The notes under the pieces: model-generated | Told to the model about the DNA's origin: nothing | Databases searched by the model: none | Seen by the model: only the letters and a program-made list of their open reading frames with translations | Shown: positions 1-6,036 of the stretch, piece after piece | Layout: the number at the start of each line of letters is the position of its first letter | Numbering within the stretch: position 1 is the first letter of the stretch | From: an uncultured Bryobacteraceae bacterium | GTDB lineage: Bacteria; Acidobacteriota; Terriglobia; Bryobacterales; Bryobacteraceae | Length of the DNA: 8,314 nt | NCBI GenBank assembly: GCA_937921835.1 | Contig: CAKZVG010000227.1 | Coordinates: 1 to 8,314 of the forward strand | Direction: 5' to 3' | Made by a program: the position numbers and the translations under genes

Positions 1-797
1 CCTCGCTTCGCCTGCTGGGCCGGCATGGCCTGCTCGGCGCCGCGCCGGCGGAGCGGGCGTGCGCGTTGCTGTCCGGCTCGGACGCCTTCGAAGAGGCTGT
101 CCGGAAGGCGGACATCGTCATCGAATCGGCGCCCGAGGACATGGCCTTCAAGCAGGAGCTGTTCTCGCGCCTGGATTCGCTGGCCCCAGCGGCCGCCATA
201 CTGGCCAGCAACACCTCGGGATTGAGCATCACGCAAATCGCCGCGCGCTGCGCGCACCCGGAGCGCGTGCTGACCACCCACTTCTGGAACCCGCCGGAGC
301 TGATGCCGCTGGTGGAGGTCGTCATGGGCGAGCGCACTGCGGAAGAAGCGGCGCTGGCGGTGCGCGGCCTGCTCGCGGCCTGCGGCAAGACGCCGGTGCT
401 GGTGCGCAAGGACCGGCCGGGCCAGCTCGGCAACCGACTTCAGATGGCGCTGTTCCGTGAGGCCATTTACATCGTCGAGGAGGGCATCGCCGAGGCGGCG
501 GATGTGGATCTGGCGGTCAAGACCGGCTTCGGCCTGCGCCTGCCGGTGACCGGGGTTCTCGAACATATCGACGCCGTCGGCCTCGACCTGGCGGGTGCGG
601 TGCTGGATTACGTCACGCCGGACCTCAACAACCGGCCCGGCGTGCCGCGGCTCATGCGGGAGAAGATCGCCCGCGGCGAACTGGGGGTGAAGTCCGGCCG
701 GGGCTTTCACGACTGGAACGCGCGCGACTTCGGCCAGGTGCGCGCGCGCCGCGACGCTTTCCTGCTGGAGTTCCTGAAAGCAAACCGGCGGCCCTGA
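1..797 (+). CDS. 3-hydroxyacyl-CoA dehydrogenase, NAD-dependent (5' end outside window)
   Basis: Members of this family oxidise (3S)-3-hydroxyacyl-CoA to 3-oxoacyl-CoA with NAD+ in the cytoplasm, as in beta-oxidation or related acyl-CoA pathways. The reading frame is open to the left edge (first full codon at position 3) and ends at TGA 795-797, so roughly 60 N-terminal residues, including the GxGxxG dinucleotide-binding loop, lie outside the window. The remaining NAD-binding domain shows ADIVIESAPED and SNTSGLSI, followed by THFWNPPELMPLVEV and KDRPGQLGNR. These supply the Ser, His, Glu and Asn positions of the known active site. The C-terminal helical domain ends in the family signature SGRGFHDW. 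An internal TTG at 66 could be taken as a start, but homology clearly continues upstream of it, so it is not used. The gene converges on the M48 peptidase gene. The family is certain; the substrate is not, since HFWNPP replaces the usual HFFNP and some relatives act on hydroxy acids other than fatty acyl-CoA. Confidence 0.92.
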   Translation, partial: SLRLLGRHGLLGAAPAERACALLSGSDAFEEAVRKADIVIESAPEDMAFKQELFSRLDSLAPAAAILASNTSGLSITQIAARCAHPERVLTTHFWNPPELMPLVEVVMGERTAEEAALAVRGLLAACGKTPVLVRKDRPGQLGNRLQMALFREAIYIVEEGIAEAADVDLAVKTGFGLRLPVTGVLEHIDAVGLDLAGAVLDYVTPDLNNRPGVPRLMREKIARGELGVKSGRGFHDWNARDFGQVRARRDAFLLEFLKANRRP

Positions 798-802
798 CGT
801 TC

Positions 803-847
803 GAGGGCCGGTCCCACAACCGCGCCGCCGGGCCGGGGATGGCCTTC
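803..847 (+). terminator. Possible hairpin terminator between convergent genes
   Basis: Six bases after the dehydrogenase stop codon, positions 803-815 can pair with 835-847 over 13 positions with one mismatch and several G-U pairs, leaving a 19-base loop. The hairpin is best as plus-strand RNA, because the G-U pairs become A-C mismatches on the other strand. No T-run follows, so it is not a canonical intrinsic terminator. It occupies almost the entire 58-base gap between two converging genes, where a transcription stop is expected. High GC makes chance pairing fairly likely. Confidence 0.3.
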
Positions 848-855
848 CAGGCGCG

Positions 856-2172
856 CTACTCGGTCAGAATCCAGACCCGGAAGCCGCCGCGGTTGTCGAA
901 GTTATTGTCGTCGTTGATGCCCAGGCGGAGCTGGCCGGCCGCGGGCGCGGCCAGCACCGAGTGCGTGCCGAGGGGAAAGGGCGCGCCGCTCTGGCTGCCG
1001 CTGTCGATGCGCCCGAGTAGCGCGCCGGTGTTGACCTTCGAGATGGGTTTGAAGAAACCCTTGCCGGTGCCAAAGACGCCGTTGGCGTCGCAGGCCAGGT
1101 CGGTATCCTTGCGGATCTGAATCTCGCCGTCGGCCCACACTTCGAAGCGCTGGCCCTGGCGCAGCGTAACGCCGGTGTCGAGCCACACCGTCTTGCCCGG
1201 AACGTCGAGCACGCGCTGCGCCTGCTCGCGCGTGCCGAGCGGCGGCAGCGTCCGCTGCCCGGTAGCGCTGCCGCCCTCGGCGATGCCAATCGCCGCCAGC
1301 GCATTGCTCAAAGTCACTTCCCTGGCGGGCGGAGGCGCCATGGCGTTCAGCGTGTGCTTGCAGAGCGCGAACCGCTCGCGGTCCACGGCATTCGGCGCGG
1401 GCGGAGGCAAGGCGGCCAGTTGCAGGCGCAGGTTCTTTACCCGTTCGCTGGCCGGAGGGTGTGTGCTCAGCAGAGCCATGGTGCGTTCCAGGCGGCCGGC
1501 CTTGGAGCCGTCCATGCGCTCGAAGAACTCGACGAGGCCTTGGGGGGCGTAGCCGGCCCGGGCCAGGTTCTCGGCGGCCAGCGCGTCGGCCTGGTGTTCG
1601 TCGTTGCGGCTGTACTTCATGGTGGCGAACATCATGCCGACGCCGCCGGCGGTGGCGATAATGGATCCCCACTTGTCGCTCTTGGCCCCGGCCAGGGCGC
1701 TGGCGCCGCCCACGATACCCATCAACAGCAACTGCTTGGACATCTGCTTGGTGCCGTGACGGCCGATGACGTGCGCCAGCTCGTGCGCCATCACGCCGGC
1801 CAACTGGTCCTCGGTGTCGGCCAGGTCAATGAGGCCGCGGTTCACATAAATGAACCCGCCGGGAAGCGCGAAGGCGTTCACCTCGCGCGTATTCACCACG
1901 AAGAAGCGGGCCGTCATGTCCGGCTTGCGCGAGGCGGCGATCAGGCGCGCCCCGAGCGCCTCGACGTAGGGCTGCACGCCGGCGTCGCCGATCAGCGCCA
2001 AGCGCCGGTTGAGTTCGTTCGAGTAACGTTGCCCGATGGCGAACTCGTCCTTCTCGGAGAAGAAATTCAGCCCGCCGCCGACCTTCTGCGTGTAATCCCT
2101 CGGCTTGCGCTCCTGAGCCGTGGCGGGGGCGAACGGCAGCAGACAGACCAACAGCGCCGCGAAGAGCCTCAT
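856..2172 (-). CDS. Exported M48 family zinc metallopeptidase with C-terminal PA-IL-like domain
   Basis: The protein has 438 residues. Residues 1-19 form a Sec signal peptide (MRLFAALLVCLLPFAPATA), so it should act in the periplasm or at the envelope. Residues about 40-250 are an M48 peptidase of the BepA/LoiP kind. They contain the zinc motif HELAH at 130-134, the third ligand Glu192 in SRNDEHQAD, a hydrophobic Gly/Ala-rich stretch between them, and the later motifs VEFFERM and LSTHPPASERV. Such enzymes trim or quality-control envelope proteins. Residues about 325-437 resemble the galactose-binding lectin PA-IL: NTGALLGRI, then LRLGINDDNNFDNRGGFRV, which resembles the calcium and sugar-binding end of that fold. 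The intervening 250-320 segment is low-complexity and Pro/Ala-rich. The start ATG is followed directly by the signal peptide, although no strong ribosome-binding site precedes it. The gene lies 57 bases downstream of the isomerase-like gene on the same strand and could be co-transcribed. The peptidase call is very secure; the lectin-like domain is a pattern match by eye. Confidence 0.93.
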   Translation of the reverse strand: MRLFAALLVCLLPFAPATAQERKPRDYTQKVGGGLNFFSEKDEFAIGQRYSNELNRRLALIGDAGVQPYVEALGARLIAASRKPDMTARFFVVNTREVNAFALPGGFIYVNRGLIDLADTEDQLAGVMAHELAHVIGRHGTKQMSKQLLLMGIVGGASALAGAKSDKWGSIIATAGGVGMMFATMKYSRNDEHQADALAAENLARAGYAPQGLVEFFERMDGSKAGRLERTMALLSTHPPASERVKNLRLQLAALPPPAPNAVDRERFALCKHTLNAMAPPPAREVTLSNALAAIGIAEGGSATGQRTLPPLGTREQAQRVLDVPGKTVWLDTGVTLRQGQRFEVWADGEIQIRKDTDLACDANGVFGTGKGFFKPISKVNTGALLGRIDSGSQSGAPFPLGTHSVLAAPAAGQLRLGINDDNNFDNRGGFRVWILTE

Positions 2173-2229
2173 GCTTCAAACTTACTGTAGGCGGGCGGCG
2201 GGATCAATCCGGCGGATAGCCGATAGCGG

Positions 2230-3756
2230 TCAGGCGATGACCTCCACCTCGATTCCCAGCAGCCGGCCAAGCTCCGCCAGTTGCGAGGAGTAATCCCCGT
2301 AGACCCATGAGAGATGGTTCCCGTACTCGGTCTGCCTGCGAATGAACAGGTCGCCGCGGCCGCTTTCGGCCGGCTTGATGATCGCCTCGACCGAGCAGCC
2401 GAGGTTATCGCCCTCCCAGCCGGCGGAGCCAGTCAGGGTCCCCCGCATGACAAGCAGCTTGTCCGCGGCGGGATGGAGGCGCGCAACCGTGACGGTTTTC
2501 TCGCCGTTGCGCATGAAGTCGACCACCGCCTTGGTCCCCCAGCCGGACTGCACGAACCGCCCCAGCTTGTAGGCCAGCGGAGGCTGTTCGAAGCCGTTCA
2601 TCCGCAGTCCGGGAGCGCTGTGGTTGATGCGCACGGAATTGTCCGGGCCCTGGAACATGTTGCCCATGTGCGAGGACTTGCCGGATACCGAGAGCAGCAG
2701 CCGGGTAGCCAGCAGCGCGCCCATGTCGCCTTCGCAAGAGGAAGCGTATCCGGCGTCCTTGAAGAGAGTGTGGATCAGACAGGGAGAGATCTTCCACTTC
2801 TCGGGCAAGCGGCTGGTGCAGAACTCGAAGCACTCGATGGTGAAGGAGTTGCACGCAAAGTCGTTCATCAGCGACTCGACGGCCTGCTTGAACAGCAGGC
2901 TGCGAACCACGTACTGGCGGTCGAGATAGGAGTGCGCGGCCCCGCGGACCAGCGCGTCGGCCTCCCGCCCGGCCTTGGCGGCGCGGTCCTTGTCCTCGAG
3001 GGTCCGCTCCATTTTCTCGGCCAGCGTGTTGAGCCCGACCATGATCACGCTCACGCCATACTTCTGCTCGAGGTGGCGCAGATCCATCACGCCGGTCAGC
3101 GACGCTACTGCCGGGAAGCCGCGATTGGTCGGGAACAGGACGCGCGTTTCGCGGTACGCCGTGCGCGCCTGAAGCAGCGACATCAGGCTCCGCAGTTCCG
3201 TGTTGTCGGCGGCCACCAGCACCTCGTCGCCGCGGCTCCTGGCATAGGCCGCGATGTCCACCGTGCGGCAACTCAGCCCCCGGACGACGACGGGTTTGTT
3301 ATAGCGCCGGGCGATCTCGGCCGCGGCGAAGGATGCGCCGGAAGGGTTCACATAGAAGACGTCGATGTTGGCGTTCTCCTGGTCCAGCGGCAACATCTGC
3401 GCGGGCGGAAGCACGAACGCCTCGTCGAAGAGCACCAGTTGTGGCGCCAGGATCTCCGCCGCCGGCCCGAAGGCGTGCTTACCGTCCTTGACCTCCGCCG
3501 CCCAGCGCGCGTAATGCGCCTTGACGTTTTCGGTCTCCTGAGCCACCGTGACGACGTTGAAGCGGCAGGGGCCCTCCCACACGTCGGTGTGAAGCATGTT
3601 GGTCACCACGGGCTTCACCCGTAGTTTGCGCAGCGGCGAGCGCGGCGCCGGAGGGAACCGCGCCACGCACGGTTCGCAGGTTTGGGCACCGCTTAGCCCG
3701 GTCGCCGCCGGCAGCGCCGCGGCCCTGGTCAATAGCTGGCGCCGGTTGAGGGGCAT
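2230..3756 (-). CDS. Exported (Tat-type) L-fucose isomerase-like family protein
   Basis: This is a 508-residue protein of the L-fucose/L-arabinose isomerase-like group, whose characterised members interconvert aldoses and ketoses using a divalent metal. It begins MPLNRRQLLTRAAALPAA, a twin-arginine signal (NRRQLL plus an Ala-rich segment), with likely cleavage after SGA near residue 24, which implies export after folding. Family features include a two-domain alpha/beta N-terminal half with repeated hydrophobic strands (DVFYVNPSG, PVVVRGLSC, RVLFPT), then IECFEFC near 308, SCEGDMGALLA at 340-350 with probable metal ligands Glu342 and Asp344, HMGNMFQG near 363, INHSAPG near 378, and GNHLSWVYGD with candidate ligand His481. 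The start is ATG at 3756, because a perfect AAGGAGG lies ten bases upstream. An earlier in-frame GTG at 3777 sits ahead of that ribosome-binding site and is rejected. The gene follows the receptor remnant by 28 bases. Family membership is fairly secure; isomerase activity and substrate are unproven, and close relatives are often labelled hypothetical. Confidence 0.82.
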   Translation of the reverse strand: MPLNRRQLLTRAAALPAATGLSGAQTCEPCVARFPPAPRSPLRKLRVKPVVTNMLHTDVWEGPCRFNVVTVAQETENVKAHYARWAAEVKDGKHAFGPAAEILAPQLVLFDEAFVLPPAQMLPLDQENANIDVFYVNPSGASFAAAEIARRYNKPVVVRGLSCRTVDIAAYARSRGDEVLVAADNTELRSLMSLLQARTAYRETRVLFPTNRGFPAVASLTGVMDLRHLEQKYGVSVIMVGLNTLAEKMERTLEDKDRAAKAGREADALVRGAAHSYLDRQYVVRSLLFKQAVESLMNDFACNSFTIECFEFCTSRLPEKWKISPCLIHTLFKDAGYASSCEGDMGALLATRLLLSVSGKSSHMGNMFQGPDNSVRINHSAPGLRMNGFEQPPLAYKLGRFVQSGWGTKAVVDFMRNGEKTVTVARLHPAADKLLVMRGTLTGSAGWEGDNLGCSVEAIIKPAESGRGDLFIRRQTEYGNHLSWVYGDYSSQLAELGRLLGIEVEVIA

Positions 3757-3765
3757 GGGTTGATT

Positions 3766-3772
3766 CCTCCTT
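3766..3772 (-). promoter_or_regulatory. Strong ribosome-binding site deciding the isomerase-like start
   Basis: On the minus strand the sequence AAGGAGG is followed nine bases later by ATG at 3756-3754. This near-perfect Shine-Dalgarno sequence sets the start at MPLNRRQ, giving a clean Tat signal, and rules out the GTG seven codons further upstream. It is the best ribosome-binding site I see in the window. Confidence 0.85.
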
Positions 3773-3784
3773 ATCACGGACGGG

Positions 3785-4141
3785 TCAAAAATACAACTTC
3801 AGCGACAACTGGATCATGCGCGGCGTCCAGGCCGCGGAGAAAGCCCCGAAATTGGGATCAATCTGATTCCCCGCGGGATCGAAGCGGGCCGCGGTGAAGA
3901 GCCCGGAGAACTGAGTATGGTTCCACGCGTTGAACATTTCGGTGCGGAATTGGAGAAAACGTTCCTCGGACTTGATCGGGAAGCTCTTGGTTACGGCGAT
4001 GTCCCAGTTGTTCACGCCGGGACCGCACAAAATGCCCACGCCGGCGTTCCCGAAGTCGCCGCGGGCGGGCCGCCGGAACACGCTCGTGTCGAAGTTGCGG
4101 AAGAACGTCTTCTCTCCTTCGAAAATGTCCTTCAGGCCGCT
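3785..4141 (-). pseudogene. C-terminal remnant of a TonB-dependent receptor (acidobacterial carbohydrate-uptake type)
   Basis: Intact receptors of this class are about 1000-1200-residue outer-membrane barrels that import oligosaccharides or other ligands using TonB. Only the last 110 or so residues remain. The recognisable string runs FFRNFDTSVF, GNAGVGILCGPGVNNWD, ERFLQFRTEMFNAWNHTQF, FGAFSAAWTPRMIQLSLKLYF-like end, finishing with the aromatic residue (Phe) typical of outer-membrane barrels. A GTG at 4081 could act as a start, but receptor-like sequence continues upstream of it to at least 4105, and the frame closes at a TGA (4142-4144). The fragment therefore has no plug, no signal peptide and no real start. 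Its upstream end overlaps the stop codon of the transposase-tailed glycosidase by a few bases. I infer that the rest was lost by the same insertion or deletion event. The 28-base gap to the isomerase-like gene suggests the two were once one transcription unit. Confidence 0.82.
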
Positions 4142-4308
4142 TCAGACACGGGTTCGACCGTGACCTTCAGCCCGAGTCTTTGTAACCGCTCGACAAAATA
4201 CCGCTGGAGTTGATCCTTGTTGATCTGCTCCAGATAATCGCCGCCAAGTTCGTGGTAGCCGTGGCCGGTCTTCAGCATGTGGTAGCCGATGATTAGCATC
4301 GTGTTAAG
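4132..4308 (-). mobile_element. Remnant of an IS110-family insertion sequence (transposase C-terminal tail)
   Basis: The last 58 or so codons of the glycosidase frame do not look like a glycosidase. They read NTMLIIGYHMLKTG, then YHELGGDYLEQ, LQRYFVERLQRLG and KVTVEP, which is the characteristic ending of IS110/IS1111-type transposases (a hydrophobic TMLIIxYHMLK stretch, a Y.ELG.DYL motif and the RxLxxLGxxVTxxP terminus). The N-terminal DEDD/RuvC-like domain and the part of the C-terminal domain bearing the conserved serine are missing, so the fragment cannot transpose. The receptor reading frame resumes within about 30 bases after the stop codon, so any right end of the element must be very short. 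The left junction lies between about 4305 and 4326. The match is from memory of the family, not a database comparison. Confidence 0.78.
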
Positions 4309-5919
4309 GTCATCTCCCAGTCCCGAGGGATGGGCGTGCGTCTCCAGATGGGCCATGCGGAAAGCCTCAGACGGTGGCAGTCTGTTGTGGCTGCTGAACC
4401 TGTAGGGATGGATCTCATACGGGTCGCCGGGCTCGCCGGGAGGCATGTACCCGTTTTCCCATGGACGGCCGGATAGATCCAGTTTGCGAACTGTGGGAAC
4501 CAGCCGCTCGCTGAGGAAGTCCCACTGGGTTTCGTTGGACGCATCCCACAGCACGACGCTGGGATGGTTCCAGTTATCCCGCACGAAGTCCTTCACTTGC
4601 TCCACGATCTCTTCCTCTTTCCAGATCGTGCGGAGGGGAAACTTGCCGGAATCCCAGATCGGGAACTCGTATTGAAGCAGTAAGCCGGTCTCGTCCGCCA
4701 GATCCAGCCAGCGTTTTGGCGCCGGGCCGATGCAGATGCGGAACGCGTTCCAGTTCATGCGCTTCGGAATCTCGACCAGGAACTTGCGCAGCCAGGCTTC
4801 GTCCCAAGGCAGGCTTCCGGCGTTGGGATCGGCGAAGAAGCGGTGCAGCGTGATGCTTGCGCCACGCAGGAAAACCACTTCACCGTTCAAGACCGCCCGC
4901 TCGTTTTCGAAGCGCAGTTCACGCATACCGAACCGGGCCGAGAAGCTGTCGCCGCCGGTGGCCGTATCGAGGACGTACAGAAATGGATTCGCCGGGCTCC
5001 GGAGCACGGCGTTGGGCACGGGAATCGTCTGCCGCACGAATTTCCGTTCGCCCTCACCCAGCGGCATCCGCTCGACTACCCGCGTGCCCACCGGACGGCC
5101 ATCCCGCCAAGTCTTCACCTGTTGGGTCAGGGATGCGGATCTGGCCGGGCCGGGATTCAGGAGTTCGGTCTCGACGACGATCTCCGCGGACCGAATGCGC
5201 GACGCCACCTGGACGGTTTCTATGAACGGGCCGTCGGAAAATTCGAGCGAGACGCTGTCGTAAATGCCGGCCGTCCACGTCTGCTTCTCGATGTCGGTTC
5301 CATAGAGGGCCGAGGGAGGCAGCGCCCCGGGGTGTGCTCTGATGCGTATCAGCAGCAGGTTCTCGCCGCTCCAGTCCAGTGCCGCCGTCAGATCGAAGCG
5401 GCCGGACGTGAAGCAGCCGAGGTGCTCGCCAACCTTCTTTCCGTTGAGCCACACCGCCGTGCCGAACTGCGTTCTATTCACCACCAGCAGCGCGCGCTGC
5501 TTTCGAGCCGGGGCGCGGAAGGCGCGCCGGTACCAGTAGAAGTTCCGCGGCTGCCTTGTCCGGCCCAACCGGTCGATCATCTCGCTCGCGGGCAGGCGCT
5601 TCCAATGGATCATCGCCGACACCCACTGCCGGGTCTCGTAATGATCCACCTCGGCAAACGGCGGACTCGCCGACCGGACCAGCCCGGGCACAAAGACCGT
5701 GTTCAGGAATGTCGAAGGCCGCGCGTCCGGCTCCAGGCTGTCGGCGATCTCCCAGAGCCCGTCCATAGAGAGCGTGATGCGCAGCGCGGCCGGGCCTTGC
5801 GGCTCGCCCGCACCGGCGGCGTTCTGGGAAGGCCACAACGGTGCCGCGAGAACAATCAGCACCGCGGTCGGGCATCCGGAATGCCGGCGTCGAACCCTTG
5901 CGTTCTTTCTATCGCTCAT
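4132..5919 (-). CDS. GH2-like glycoside hydrolase, 3'-truncated and fused in frame to an IS110 transposase tail
   Basis: The reading frame encodes 595 residues, of which about 1-537 are glycosidase. A Sec signal with a TAVLIVLAAPLW core (residues about 18-36) indicates export. Residues about 50-230 are the GH2 sugar-binding jelly roll (FYWYRRAF, NRTQFGTAVWLNGKKVGEH, SGENLLLIRI), about 235-335 the immunoglobulin-like sandwich, and from about 340 the TIM barrel (VVFLRGASITLHR, NWNAFRICIG, WLDLADETGLLLQYEFPIWD, NHPSVVLWDASNETQ). Asn462-Glu463 is the expected acid/base pair. The barrel then stops after HPYRFSS: the downstream segment that should carry the nucleophile Glu is absent. Instead, residues about 538-595 match the tail of IS110-family transposases. 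Known GH2 enzymes cleave beta-galactosides, mannosides or glucuronides; this branch is undetermined. The ATG at 5919 has GGAG seven bases upstream. The product is probably inactive, so this is functionally a pseudogene despite the open frame. Confidence 0.85.
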   Translation of the reverse strand: MSDRKNARVRRRHSGCPTAVLIVLAAPLWPSQNAAGAGEPQGPAALRITLSMDGLWEIADSLEPDARPSTFLNTVFVPGLVRSASPPFAEVDHYETRQWVSAMIHWKRLPASEMIDRLGRTRQPRNFYWYRRAFRAPARKQRALLVVNRTQFGTAVWLNGKKVGEHLGCFTSGRFDLTAALDWSGENLLLIRIRAHPGALPPSALYGTDIEKQTWTAGIYDSVSLEFSDGPFIETVQVASRIRSAEIVVETELLNPGPARSASLTQQVKTWRDGRPVGTRVVERMPLGEGERKFVRQTIPVPNAVLRSPANPFLYVLDTATGGDSFSARFGMRELRFENERAVLNGEVVFLRGASITLHRFFADPNAGSLPWDEAWLRKFLVEIPKRMNWNAFRICIGPAPKRWLDLADETGLLLQYEFPIWDSGKFPLRTIWKEEEIVEQVKDFVRDNWNHPSVVLWDASNETQWDFLSERLVPTVRKLDLSGRPWENGYMPPGEPGDPYEIHPYRFSSHNRLPPSEAFRMAHLETHAHPSGLGDDLNTMLIIGYHMLKTGHGYHELGGDYLEQINKDQLQRYFVERLQRLGLKVTVEPVSEAA

Positions 5920-5926
5920 TCATCAT

Positions 5927-5930
5927 CTCC
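5927..5930 (-). promoter_or_regulatory. Ribosome-binding site of the glycosidase gene
   Basis: On the minus strand GGAG is followed after seven bases (ATGATGA) by the ATG at 5919. Two ATG triplets inside the spacer are out of frame with the glycosidase. The spacing supports MSDRKN as the true N-terminus ahead of the signal peptide. Confidence 0.6.
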
Positions 5931-6007
5931 AAATCACGGCAACCGTGCCTCTCCGCGTCTCCGCACGGATTTCAGTATCCTGCTGACCCGAATCGTGGAC
6001 CGCGGCC

Positions 6008-6031
6008 CGGATGCCGGCCACGTCGCATCCG
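6008..6031 (-). terminator. Short hairpin just after the enolase-superfamily gene
   Basis: CGGATGC at 6008-6014 and GCATCCG at 6025-6031 form a perfect 7-bp stem around a 10-base loop, beginning five bases past the stop codon of the upstream gene on the minus strand. No T-run follows, so it may be a weak terminator, an RNA-stability hairpin, or chance in GC-rich DNA. If it stops transcription, the glycosidase would need its own promoter in the remaining gap; I see no convincing one. Confidence 0.3.
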
Positions 6032-6036
6032 CCGCC

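Noticed and set aside
1354..2190. A 278-codon open frame on the plus strand
   Set aside because: It is antisense to the M48 peptidase gene, whose HELAH motif and signal peptide establish the real frame.
2173..2229. Possible promoter (TTGATC and TACAGT words) ahead of the M48 gene
   Set aside because: The spacing is only 12 bases, too short for a sigma-70 promoter.
2314..3624. A 436-codon open frame on the plus strand
   Set aside because: It is antisense to the isomerase-like gene, has low-complexity His/Arg/Gly composition and no recognisable domain.
3757..3777. Seven extra N-terminal codons for the isomerase-like gene from a GTG at 3777
   Set aside because: The strong AAGGAGG lies within these codons, so the ATG at 3756 is the start.
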